From Bubalus kerabau (Eukaryota > Chordata > Mammalia > Artiodactyla > Bovidae): a DNA stretch of 64,000 nucleotides. Location of the stretch: assembly GCF_029407905.1 (NCBI RefSeq), contig NC_073634.1, positions 27,913,501-27,977,500 of the forward strand, read 5' to 3'. This document shows positions 1 to 8,675 of this stretch, piece by piece. The notes under the pieces were generated by a model that ran no database searches, had not been told where the DNA came from, and saw nothing but the letters and a program-made list of their open reading frames with translations. Both the position numbers and the translations under genes were made by a program. Position 1 is the stretch's first letter; each line of letters begins with the position of its first letter.

Positions 1-63
1 AGACAGGGAAGCCTGGTGTGCTGCAGTCCATGGGGTCACAAAGAGTCAGACACTGAGTGACTG
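1..63 (+). mobile_element. BovB/Bov-A 3'-end fragment
   Basis: The window opens inside the conserved BovB/Bov-A 3' terminus: the block around 'gtccatggggtcacaaag' followed by 'agtgactg'. The rest of the element lies off the left edge. Confidence 0.8.
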
Positions 64-655
64 TCAACAATAACATTGCAGAAAGAATTCAGTGAGAGAC
101 AAAGTGATAGGTAAAAAGTGGATTTATTTAGAGAGAAACACACTCTACAGACAGAGTAGAGTGGGTCATCTCAGAAGAGAGAGTAGCCTTGAAATGTGGT
201 GTGGTTAGCTTTTATGGGCTGGGTAATTTCAAAGGCTAATGAGTGGGAAGATCCCCTGGAGAAAGCAATGGCACCCCACTCCAGTACTCTTGCCTGGAAA
301 ATCCCATGGACGGAGGAGCGTGGTAGGCTACAGTCCATGGGGTCACAGAGTCAGACATGACTGAGCCACTTCACTTCAATGAATGGGAAGTTTATTCCAA
401 CTATTTTGGGGAAGGGGTGGAGATTTCCAGGAGTTGGGCCACCATACACTTTTTGGTCTTTGATGGTCAGCCTTGGAACTGTCATGGCGCCTGTGGGTGT
501 GTCACTTAATTTGCTGACGTGTTACAATGAACACATACAGAGGCTCAAGATCTGGTGGACGTTGACCTTGTTGGACTAATTGGTTCTAATCAGTTTATGT
601 CATGTCCCTTGGCTGTGTCATTCTCTTCAAGTTTGCACTTTGTCCCCTTCAACAT
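64..655 (-). mobile_element. Endogenous retrovirus LTR, copy A
   Basis: Read on the minus strand this looks like a solo-LTR-type sequence: a TATA-like 'cataaaagct', then an AATAAA signal ('taaataaatcc'), then a U5-like end 'ctgaattctttctgc' near 74-90. A second copy with the same blocks in the same order and orientation begins near 1205. It resembles a ruminant ERV LTR of the BTLTR1 kind (name from memory). A SINE interrupts it at 251-377. No retroviral coding sequence is visible. Confidence 0.65.
251..377 (+). mobile_element. Bov-tA/Bov-A SINE fragment inside LTR copy A
   Basis: A 5'-truncated SINE starts at the 'atcccctggag' block and ends with the 'cttcacttc' tail. It is flanked by a 13-bp target duplication with one mismatch, 'aatgagtgggaag' (238-250) and 'aatgaatgggaag' (378-390), so it inserted into the LTR. 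Confidence 0.85.
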
Positions 656-762
656 TACACCACAGGCCGGATCTTAGTTCCCTGACCAGGGATCAAACCT
701 ATGCCCCCTGCAGTGGACGTAAAGATTCTTAATCACTGTTTTGGGCTGCCAGGGAAGTCTCT
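656..762 (-). mobile_element. CHR-type tRNA-derived SINE
   Basis: Minus-strand copy showing 'gatcttagttccctgacc' and 'gctgccagggaag', the reverse of the usual CHR 5' end 'cttccctggcagcc'. It lies between the two LTR copies. Confidence 0.8.
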
Positions 763-1204
763 CAGCAGCATTTCTTGTATAATAACTACTGCCAAGCTAG
801 AAACCTTCTTGTATCCTCTCCATCTGGCCCCTTTATCCAACCTCAGAACTTCCGCCTTTAGTTAAGCACTCTTATATCTTGTCTGGACAGTTGCCATGGC
901 CTTTTCATTAACTTTCTTACTTTCTCTCCCTCTCTGTGCTCCAGTGCATGCCATTAAAAACATGAGCATTGTTGCCCCCTTCCTAAAAACATGATCACTT
1001 ACAGAGTGAAACCCAAAGTTTCTTAACAATCAAGGCTCTTAAGATTTTCTTTGTGTATGCGCCCTTAGTTGCTCAGTCATGCCCAACTCTTTGCAAACCC
1101 TTGAAACTATTTATCTCAAATTGGGGTTTGAACCCACACAGCTGGCACTTGAACCCAGTCAAAACCCACAGGACCTGGTTTCAGGACCTAATGGAGCTCA
1201 GGTT
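763..1204. other. ERV-flanking sequence, possible internal remnant
   Basis: No open gene. Part of 1098-1204 follows the U5-like end of LTR copy B on the minus strand and could be a proviral leader remnant. A short Bov-A-like piece ('gttgctcagtcatgcccaac') sits near 1056-1097. Confidence 0.35.
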
Positions 1205-1514
1205 CTTGATGTCTCATCGCAGAAAGAATTCAGTGAGAGACAGAGTGATAGGTAAGAAATGGATTTCTTTAGATTCAGAGAGAAGTACACTCCACAGGTA
1301 GAGTGTGGGCCATCACAGAGGGTGAGTATGGTTGCCGCAAAATGTGGCATGGTTAGCTTTTATGAGCTGGGTAATTTCATATGCTAACAAGTAGAATTAT
1401 TCCAATTCTTTTGGGGAAAGGGTGGAGAGTTCCAGGAATTGGGCCGCCTCCAGGAATTGGGCCACAGCCCACGCCCACTCCTTGGTCTTTTGGCAGTGCC
1501 TTGGAACTGTCATG
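1205..1514 (-). mobile_element. ERV LTR copy B, U5-side part
   Basis: Matches LTR copy A block for block: 'gcagaaagaattcagtgaga', 'ggttagcttttatg', 'gggtaatttca'. It is broken at 1514 by a BovB insertion and resumes at 3384. Confidence 0.65.
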
Positions 1515-1623
1515 AGAAAAGGAAAGATATACTCATTTGAATGCCGCGTTCCAAAGAATAGCAAGGAGAGATAAGAAAGCCTCCTTCAGTAATCCATGCA
1601 AAGAAATAGAGGAAAACAACTGA

Positions 1624-2103
1624 ATGGGAAAGACTAGAGATCTCTTTAAGAAAATTAGAGATACAAAGGGAACATTTCATGCAAAGATGGGCTCAATAAA
1701 GGACAGAAGTGGTATGGATGTAACAGAAGCAGAAGATATTAAGAAGAGGTGGCAAGAATACACAGAAGAACTGTACAAAAAAGATCCTCACGACCCAGAT
1801 AATCACGATGGTGTGATCACTGACCTAGAGCCAGACATCCTGGAATGTGAAGTCAAGTGGGCCGTAGGAAACATCACTACAAACAAAGCTAGTGGAGGTG
1901 ATGGAATTCCAATAGAGCTATTTCAAATCCTGAAAGATGATGCTGTGAAAGCGCTCACTCAATATGCCAGCAAATTTGGAAAACTCAGCAGTGGCCACAG
2001 GACTAGAAAAGGTCAGTTTTCATTCCAATCCCAAAGAAAGGGAATGCCAAAGAATGCTCAAACCACCACACAATTGCACTCATCTCACACACTAGTAAAG
2101 TAA
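1624..2103 (+). pseudogene. BovB ORF2 linker/RT N-terminal fragment
   Basis: A 159-codon open stretch encodes the BovB segment before the polymerase palm. It includes the ...KASGGDGIP... block that precedes the first RT motifs in RTE-clade elements. Its last part is frameshifted relative to the family, and the following sequence (2104-2288) contains an in-frame stop ('tgctgaatc' near 2210). It is a remnant of the LINE polyprotein, not a host gene. Confidence 0.8.
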
Positions 2104-2288
2104 TGCTCAAAATTCTCCAAGCTAGGCTTCAGCGATACGTGAACTGTGAAATTCCAAATATTCAAGCTGGTTTTGGAAAAGGAACCAGAGATCAAATTGC
2201 CAATATCTGCTGAATCATCAAAAAAGCAAGAGAGTTCCAGAAAAACATCTATTTCTGCTTTATTGACTATGCCAAAGCCTCTGACTGT

Positions 2289-2897
2289 GTGGATCATAAT
2301 AAACTGTGGAAAATTCTGAAAGAGATGGGAATACCAGACCACCTGACCTGCCTCGTGAGAAATCTGTATGCAGTTCAGGAAGCAACAGTTAGAACTGGAC
2401 ATGGAACAACAGACTGGTTCCAAGTAGGAAAAGGAGTATGTCATCGCTTCTCGGCCTTTTGGCTAAAATCAAGTGTAGGAGTATGTCAAGGCTGTATATT
2501 GTTAGCGTGCTTATTTAACCTATATGCAGAGTACATATTGAGAAACACTGGGCTGGATGAAGCACAAGCTGGAATCAAGATTGCTGGGAGAAATATCAAT
2601 AACCTCAGATATGCAGATGACACCACCCTTATGGCAGAAAGTGAAGAACTAAAGAGCCTCTTGATGAAAGTGAAAGAGGAGAGTGAAAAATTTGGCTTAA
2701 AGCTCAACATTCAGAAAACAAAGATCATGGCATCTGGTCTTATCACTTCATGGGAAATAGATGGGGAAACAGTGGAAACAGTGACAGACTTTATTTTTTT
2801 GGGCTCCAGAATCACTGCAGATGGTGACTGCAGCCATGAAATTAAAAGACGCTTAGTCCTTGGAAGAAAAGCTATGACCAACCTAGACAGCATATGA
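2289..2897 (+). pseudogene. BovB reverse transcriptase fragment with in-frame U2 insert
   Basis: A 202-codon open stretch covers the RT palm. It shows the catalytic YADD tetrapeptide and the QGC...LFNLYAEY block expected of RTE-type RTs. Fifteen extra codons (bases 2443-2487) sit just before the QGC motif. They come from a U2 snRNA fragment plus a target-site duplication and keep the frame. The protein is incomplete at both ends and ends at a stop that truncates the thumb region. Activity is very unlikely. Confidence 0.85.
2443..2477 (+). pseudogene. U2 snRNA 5'-end retropseudogene fragment (35 nt)
   Basis: The 35 bases match nucleotides 1-35 of vertebrate U2 snRNA with one difference (G25 to A). 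They include the diagnostic 'cttctcggccttttggct'. The piece is bracketed by a 10-bp direct repeat, 'ggagtatgtc', at 2433-2442 and 2478-2487. It has no poly(A). This is the structure of a tailless, 3'-truncated snRNA retropseudogene that landed in the RT region of the BovB. Confidence 0.9.
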
Positions 2898-3383
2898 AAA
2901 AGCAGAGACATTACTTTGTCAACAAAGGTCTGTCTAGTCAAGGCTATGATTTTTCCAATGGTCATGTATGGATGTGAGAGTTGGACTATAAAGAAAGCTG
3001 AGCGCCAAAGAATTGATGCTTTTGAACTGTGTTGGAGAAGACTCTTGAGAGTCCCTGGACAGCAAGGAGATCCAACCAGCCCATTCTAAAGGAGATCAAT
3101 CCTGAATATTCATTGGAAGGACTGATGCTGAGCCTGAAACTCCAATATTTGGCCACCTAATGTGAAGAGCTGACTCATTTGAAAAGATCTTGATGCTGGG
3201 AAAGATTGAAGGTGGGAGGAGAAGGGGAGGACAGAGGATGAGATGGTTGGATGGCATCACCAACTCAATCGGCATGAGTTTGAGTAGACTCTGGGAGTTT
3301 GTGATGGACAGGGAGGCCTGGTGTGCTGCAGTCCATGGGGTTGCAAAGAGTCGAACTCAACTGAGTGACTGAACTGAACTGAC

Positions 3384-3545
3384 TGGAACTGTCATGCCGC
3401 GTCTGGGTATGTCGTTTAGCTTGCTGATTGAAGATCAAGGTCCAGTGGAAGTCGACTTTTATGCCATCTTGCACCCATTTGATTTCAATGGGTTTATGTG
3501 ATATCCTTGGGCTATAAAATTGTGCCCTTCTCCTTTCCCTCCTAT
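3384..3545 (-). mobile_element. ERV LTR copy B, U3-side part
   Basis: Continuation of LTR copy B after the BovB: 'ggaactgtcatgccgcg' and the following blocks align with 477-655 of copy A. The outer border is approximate because a SINE abuts it. Confidence 0.6.
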
Positions 3546-3550
3546 TATAC

Positions 3551-3716
3551 CATGGACTGTAGCCTACCAGGCTCCTCTATCCATGGGAATTTCCAGGCTA
3601 GAATACTGGAGTGGGTTTCCATTTCCTTCTCCAGGGGATCTTCTCAACCCAGGGATCAAACCCATGTCTCCTGCATTTGCAGGCAGGTTTTTTACCACTG
3701 AGCCACCTGGAAAGCT
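3551..3716 (-). mobile_element. Bov-tA SINE
   Basis: Minus-strand Bov-tA with 'gaatactggagtgggt', 'ccagggatcaaaccc' and the tRNA-derived end 'accactgagccacctgg'. Confidence 0.85.
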
Positions 3717-3843
3717 TCTGCTTATCCAGCTTCATGTACTCTATGTGCCAGGCATCATATCTCACCTACTCCTTATACCCTATTAATGTCAATTTCTCAT
3801 CCTTCCCAAAATAAGTATTTTCCAACCTAGATACCAGAATATA

Positions 3844-3920
3844 TTGGGTTGGCCAAAAAGATTGTTTGGGTTTTTCGCACGATTATGGAACAACTCAAAT
3901 TAACTTTTTGGCCAACCCAA
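3844..3920. mobile_element. Mariner-type MITE
   Basis: A 77-bp element with perfect 17-bp terminal inverted repeats: 'ttgggttggccaaaaag' at 3844-3860 and its reverse complement at 3904-3920. A TA lies at the left edge. There is no room for a transposase. The termini match the short non-autonomous mariners known from ruminants. Confidence 0.9.
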
Positions 3921-4598
3921 TGTATTCCAGAGTAATGAACAGACATGTAGTGTGCCATCATGGAGCTATGCACTAGTGCTAAGAGACCCAGAGGAGGAGC
4001 AACCATTAGCCTATGGGCAAGAAGTACTTGTAAGGCCAGAGTAGGAATTACCAGGTGGAGTCAAAGGGGAGATGATCAGCATCAGATACTAAGGTGCAAG
4101 CAACTTAAGGGAGTTTTCAGAGTGTAGCATCTTTTGTTAGAGTAGCAGAGTGTGTGTAGTGGGGGATGGAGGCAAGTGAATGGTGATTGTTCCAGCCCAG
4201 CTAAACTTTATAAAAGGCAGTGGCGCATACTAGGGGAGGCTTGAAGAGATTTGCAGGACAAAGAGATCCCTCTGGAGAGGCACAAGGAACCTAAGAAAAT
4301 GCAAGTCTTTGTCCTTAATTTCAAAAAGAAATGCTCTGGGTGAGATGAGAACTAGGACTTTGAAGGACAAGTTTCTGGGATGAAGAGGAGAGCGAGGGTT
4401 CCCAGATAGAATCAATGAATTGGAGTTAATAAAAAATGGAGGGGCAGAGGGAACACTCATGCCTGGGGAGGAGTGTCAAGGAGAAATCCAGCTTCCTACA
4501 TGTAAGATAAGAGTGTAATATAATTCCTCCCTCATTAGATAAAATGTGTCAAGCTTGTGGTTTTGTGCCTGGTGCTTGGCAGATTTTTCAGAGGGTTT
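3921..4598. other. Unassigned single-copy DNA
   Basis: No gene, RNA or recognisable repeat seen. Confidence 0.5.
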
Positions 4599-4609
4599 AA
4601 AGTTGTTAA

Positions 4610-4841
4610 GAGCAGTGATGGCTGAATGGTTAAGGCACTGGACTCTAAAACCAATGGGGTCTCCCCACACACGTGATCCCTGGGTCAAGAAGATCCCCTG
4701 GAGGAGGGCCTGGCAACCCACTCCAGTATTCTTGCCTGGAGAATCCCTGGACAGAGCAGCCTGGCGGGCTACAGTCCATGGGGTCGCAAAGAGCTGGACA
4801 CGACTGAAGCAATTTAGCACACACACGCACACACACGCGCG
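4610..4841 (+). mobile_element. Chimeric SINE: tRNA-Ser-like head fused to Bov-tA body
   Basis: Bases 4612-4672 follow a tRNA-Ser (UGA/CGA type) from acceptor 5' strand to variable arm: 'gcagtgatggctgaatgg' (A-box region), 'ttaaggcactggact' and 'ccaatggggtctcccc' (the long serine variable arm). The Bov-tA body starts at the T-arm/B-box position ('gatccctgggtc') and runs through 'actccagtattcttgcc' to an (AC)n tail. One target duplication spans the whole unit: 'aagttgttaa' (4600-4609) and 'aagttgataa' (4842-4851). The fusion therefore moved as a single RNA. Ordinary Bov-tA heads in this window are of a different, tRNA-Glu-derived type. Confidence 0.85.
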
Positions 4842-4851
4842 AAGTTGATAA

Positions 4852-6152
4852 ACCGTTTTCCATAGACTGCATGATCCTCAGAAGTATGGAATCCAAGGCA
4901 GAGAACTTACAGATAGGAAATTGGAGGCCCAGAGGGTCCAGCTCCCCCAAGTCAGAGGTGGGTGGGGTTGAGATCCCAGACCCAGCTTTCTGCCTGAGGC
5001 TTCTATGCCTTTGGAAATACTTTCAAACTGGAAATTCTGGTTTTTTAAATTCTTTTAAGCAGGAAATCTTGAACTTGCATTCCCAGCGAGATTCCAAGAT
5101 GTGAAAGTAGGGCTCAGTATAATGCTAATCACAGTGATAATAGTAGTCCTTAAAAGAAGCTATTTCCTCTAGGGTGTTTTGGAAATTCATTCTGTAGATA
5201 GCCTGGTTGGGGGAAGGGAGGGAGAGAAGAAGGGCCTTAATAAAAAACAAAAAAGAAAAAATTAACTTCAACTAATAGCAAAGACAATAGAGGCGCCTGG
5301 TGATTGCTTTGGGCACTTCAATGTAAATGGTAATAGAAGGGCACTTTGCCTGCCTCCATTGTGATGGGCTTCATCAGTGGCTTCACTCAAACAAAGGCTA
5401 TGGGGAGATTAGTGGAGGGTGTGGCCTGGCCCCACTCTGGGTCGAAGTCTTTGGCAGTCCAGAGCCCAGAATGTTCTAGCACTCCTCTGTCTTCCTGACT
5501 AAGAGTGGGACACATCAGAACACACATGCATGTAATCAACTCTAGGGGTGGCTTCTACCAACAGTCCAGCCTGCTAACCAGATTGTTGATCAGGTTTTTT
5601 TCCTAGTGAAACCAAAGAGACTTGAAAATAACTGTTTGTAGTTTCTCACATGTACTGCATGCTAGAATTTTTTTCCTGCTTTTATTCCTTTTGCATATTG
5701 CAAATCTTCCCCAAACATCCATGTACATGGAATCTGTGGTACCTGATGGGTTCCCTGCTGTCAAAGACTCACATTTGGATGGGAAACAAGTGAGGAGGCA
5801 TCTTTGGAGCCAACTAGCAAAATAGTTAGGGGGGAAAAAAAAGGAAAGAAGAAAAGAAAAAGGCTGGAGACAGAAATGTGATCTGGGAGGGGCATGTAGA
5901 CAGATAAGTATATAATATGGCAGAATGGGACACATGTCACGTGGATCCCATGGCAAGAGCTGTACACAAGTTGGAACAAGGTGATATGGGAGCCAGTGGG
6001 GTCAGTCTGTGAGGCTTCACAATGTCGTGTTCCGTCCACTGAGAGGCTGCATTCTGGGCTTAAGTTTTGTCCACCAAATTAGACATAATTTTCAACTTTT
6101 AGTTTGTGCGTTTTTTTCAGTCGACAGTTTTATGAGCTATGGAGGACCTCCC

Positions 6153-6183
<31 letters not shown>

Positions 6184-6303
6184 TCTTCTTTGTGATGACT
6201 GCAGTCAATGGAGGACTGTAAAAAAAAAAAAAATACAGATTCTCTGGCCCCTCCCCCAAAGAATCAGATTTTGTAGTTCTGGGTGGGCTCTGGAAGTCTA
6301 GTA
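4852..6303. other. Unassigned single-copy DNA
   Basis: No supported gene. It contains an A/G-rich tract near 5828-5868, a CA repeat and a poly(A) run near 6220. Confidence 0.5.
6157..6183. repeat. (CA)n microsatellite
   Basis: Uninterrupted CA dinucleotide run of about 13 units. Confidence 0.95.
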
Positions 6304-7125
6304 AAAAACATCAGTCAAATGGCCGTCATTAAAGAATCTACAAATAATAAATGCTGGAGAGGTGTGAAGAAAAGGGAAACCTCCTACATTGTTGAAGGGA
6401 ATGTAAAATAGTGCAACCGCTATGGAACACGGTAGGGAGGCTCCTCATAAAACTAAAAACAGCATTGCCATATGATCCATCAATTCCTACTCCTCAGGCA
6501 TATATCTAGACAAAACTCTAATTCAAAAAGATACATGCACCCCTTTGTTCATAGCAGCGCTTTTCACAATAGCCAAGACATGAAACAACCTAAATGCCCA
6601 TGGACAGATAAATGGACACTGGAATACTACGCAGCCGTAAAAAAGAATGAAGTAATGCCAGTTTCAGCAATATGAATGGACCTAGAGATTTGCCTACTAA
6701 GTGAAGTAAGTCAGAAAGACTAATACCGTATAATACTACTTAAATATGGAATCTAAACTATGACACAAATGAATTTATCTATAGAAGAGGAACAGACTCA
6801 CAGACATGGAGAACAGATTCCTGGTTGCCAAGAGGGAGGGAGTTGAGTGAGGGATGGATTAGAAACTGGGGATTAGAAAATGCAAACTATTATAAACAAC
6901 AAGATCCTACTGTATAGCACAGGCAACTATGTTCAATATTCTGTAATAAGCCATAATGGAAAAGAATGTGAAAAAGAATGTATATATATGTATAACATCA
7001 CAAAGTGTTGGACACAACTGAGCAACTGAACTGAACTGATATGTATAACTTTGTCACTTTGCTGTACAGCAGAAATTAACACAGCATCATAAATTAACTA
7101 TACTTCAATAAAATAAATTTAAAAG
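6304..7125 (+). mobile_element. L1 LINE 3' end
   Basis: Shows the end of L1 ORF2/3' UTR of the ruminant type: 'gtaaaatagtgcaaccgc', 'gaatactacgcagcc', 'caagatcctactgtatagc' and the terminal 'actatacttcaataaaat'. It is heavily 5'-truncated with no intact coding frame. A 42-bp SINE fragment interrupts it at 6997-7038. Confidence 0.9.
6997..7038 (+). mobile_element. Very short Bov-A/BovB 3'-end insertion in L1
   Basis: 42 bp containing only the extreme 3' end ('ggacacaactgagcaactg', then 'aactgaactg'). A perfect 11-bp target duplication, 'atatgtataac', flanks it at 6986-6996 and 7039-7049. Confidence 0.9.
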
Positions 7126-8187
7126 CACAACAAGAAGAAGCAAACTGCCTGTGCTTCTGATAATCAGCCATTGGAGTCTATTGGTGCAGTGATGGGAACA
7201 GGCCCAAATAACCATAATAAGGTCATAACAGAGCTGTGTGTTGGTGGTGTTAGTGCTCTCGGGAGACACTTATGTTTAAGTTAAGAAGTTTTCCCAGGAG
7301 ACTAGAAGGAAGGAAGGTCAGGTCATGGAAACACAGATACAGAAGCTGAGGCCAAGACTGAATGTTGCCCTGCTCAAGCAGCTGAGGGTAGCTCCAAGTT
7401 GGTGGAATACATGAGGAGAAGAGGAGGATGTAAGACCAAGAAGGAAGAGTTAAGTCAGGTTGCAAAGGGCTAGCCTTGAATATTGTGCCGAGGAGTCTAG
7501 ACTCGAATGTGGAGAGAATGAAGAACCAGAGAAGGTTACTTTTATGCACACCCATACCTTGATAGGATACTGTGAGTTCTTAAAACCATTATAGGGATTC
7601 AGTTATTCTTTCCTTCTGTCTCTTGTGTAAAATAATAAATAATTCAGAATGCAAGTGAATCTAAGTCAATCAGCAAGTTTAGGGCAGAATATGAATAAGC
7701 CTGTCTTTAACCCATCTTTCACTTGGATTATTGAAAAAGCTTTTTGTAACTGGACTCCTTGCTTCAGTCTGGTCCTTCTCAGATAGGTCTTCCTTTACTG
7801 GTTCTGAGACATATTTTTAAAATGCCTGGCACACATCTTTGCTTAAAATCTTTCAGTGGTTCCCTGTGGTCTCCACAGAATAATAGTTTCATCCTAGCCC
7901 AGTGTGCACAGGTACTCATGAACTGGTATCATCTTAGTTATACTAGTTTTTATTGTTTTTCTGTTTGTTGTTGGGTTTTTTGTTTGTTTGCTTTTGTAAA
8001 CAAGTTAATTTAAGGAAAATAAATGAAACTTGATTTGATGCAAGGAATAGGGGTGCAGGCTGGATACCCAAGAGAAGTGAATAATCAACTTGGCTTCAGA
8101 AAGTGTTACTCTATAATCTTCTGTCTATGTCTTTGCTTTTTGAAATTTTTCATTAATTTAAACAAACTGTATTTGGGAGTACATTCA
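7126..8187. other. Unassigned single-copy DNA
   Basis: No gene supported. 7740-7930 has a faint L2-like flavour ('tctttcagtggttccctg') but cannot be placed with confidence. Confidence 0.45.
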
Positions 8188-8311
8188 CTTTCACTGGCAG
8201 TCCAGTGGTTAAGAACCCATGCTTCCAACGCACGGGGCATGGGTTTGATCCCTTGTCAGGGAATTAAGACCCTGAAGCTAAAAAATAATCATAAATAAAT
8301 AAATAAAATTA
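8188..8311 (+). mobile_element. CHR-type SINE
   Basis: tRNA-derived head ('ggcagtccagtggttaag', 'gggtttgatcccttgtc') and an AAAT-rich tail. Confidence 0.85.
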
Positions 8312-8326
8312 AAAATGTTTTTGATG

Positions 8327-8489
8327 CCTGGAGAAGGAAATAGCAACCCAGCCCAGTATTCTTGCTTAGAAAAGTCCATGAACAGAGGAGCCTGGCGGGC
8401 TGCAGTCCATGGGATTACATGACTGAGCATGCATGCATGAGGGTGGAGGGAGATGGGTTGGTAGCAATAAAATTGTAGAACTACAAAAT
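8327..8489 (+). mobile_element. Bov-tA fragment with unusual 3' tail
   Basis: A 5'-truncated Bov-tA body ('cctggagaaggaaatagc' to 'gctgcagtccatggg') followed by about 70 bp not found in the other Bov-tA copies here: 'acatgactgagcatgcatg', 'agggtggagggagatggg', 'aattgtagaac'. A perfect 15-bp target duplication, 'aaaatgtttttgatg', at 8312-8326 and 8490-8504 shows that the tail was part of the inserted RNA. The same tail occurs at 59014-59082. Confidence 0.9.
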
Positions 8490-8675
8490 AAAATGTTTTT
8501 GATGAAAATGTTCTGCATTCACATTGTAATATACTTCTAACAGTATGGAAGTACACAGATGACAATTGAGTTGTTTTTCACATGCCTCCCACTCTCTGTC
8601 CCCAGATGTAACTACTGTTAGTTGCAGATCTTCTATCCAATCTTCTATACATTTATGTGTCTATATATTTACACT

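Larger units (their letters stand above)
1515..3383 (+). mobile_element. BovB LINE, 5'-truncated, inserted in LTR copy B
   Basis: This is an RTE-clade LINE of ruminants. It is 5'-truncated, starts in the linker between endonuclease and reverse transcriptase, runs through the RT domain and ends in the 'gactgaactgaactgac' tail typical of BovB 3' ends. A perfect 13-bp target duplication, 'tggaactgtcatg', flanks it at 1502-1514 and 3384-3396, which fixes both ends. The coding region carries stops and frameshifts, so it is dead. A U2 snRNA fragment lies inside it at 2443-2477. Confidence 0.95.

Noticed and set aside
2433..2487. Functional U2 snRNA gene
   Set aside because: Only the first 35 nt are present, without the Sm site, 3' stem-loops or PSE/DSE promoter.
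4612..4685. Functional tRNA-Ser gene
   Set aside because: It stops at the T-arm, lacks the 3' acceptor strand, has a CTA triplet at the anticodon position and is fused to a SINE body.
6472..6675. Small gene with a 67-codon frame
   Set aside because: The sequence is the L1 ORF2/3' UTR region ('gaatactacgcagcc'), a known repeat.
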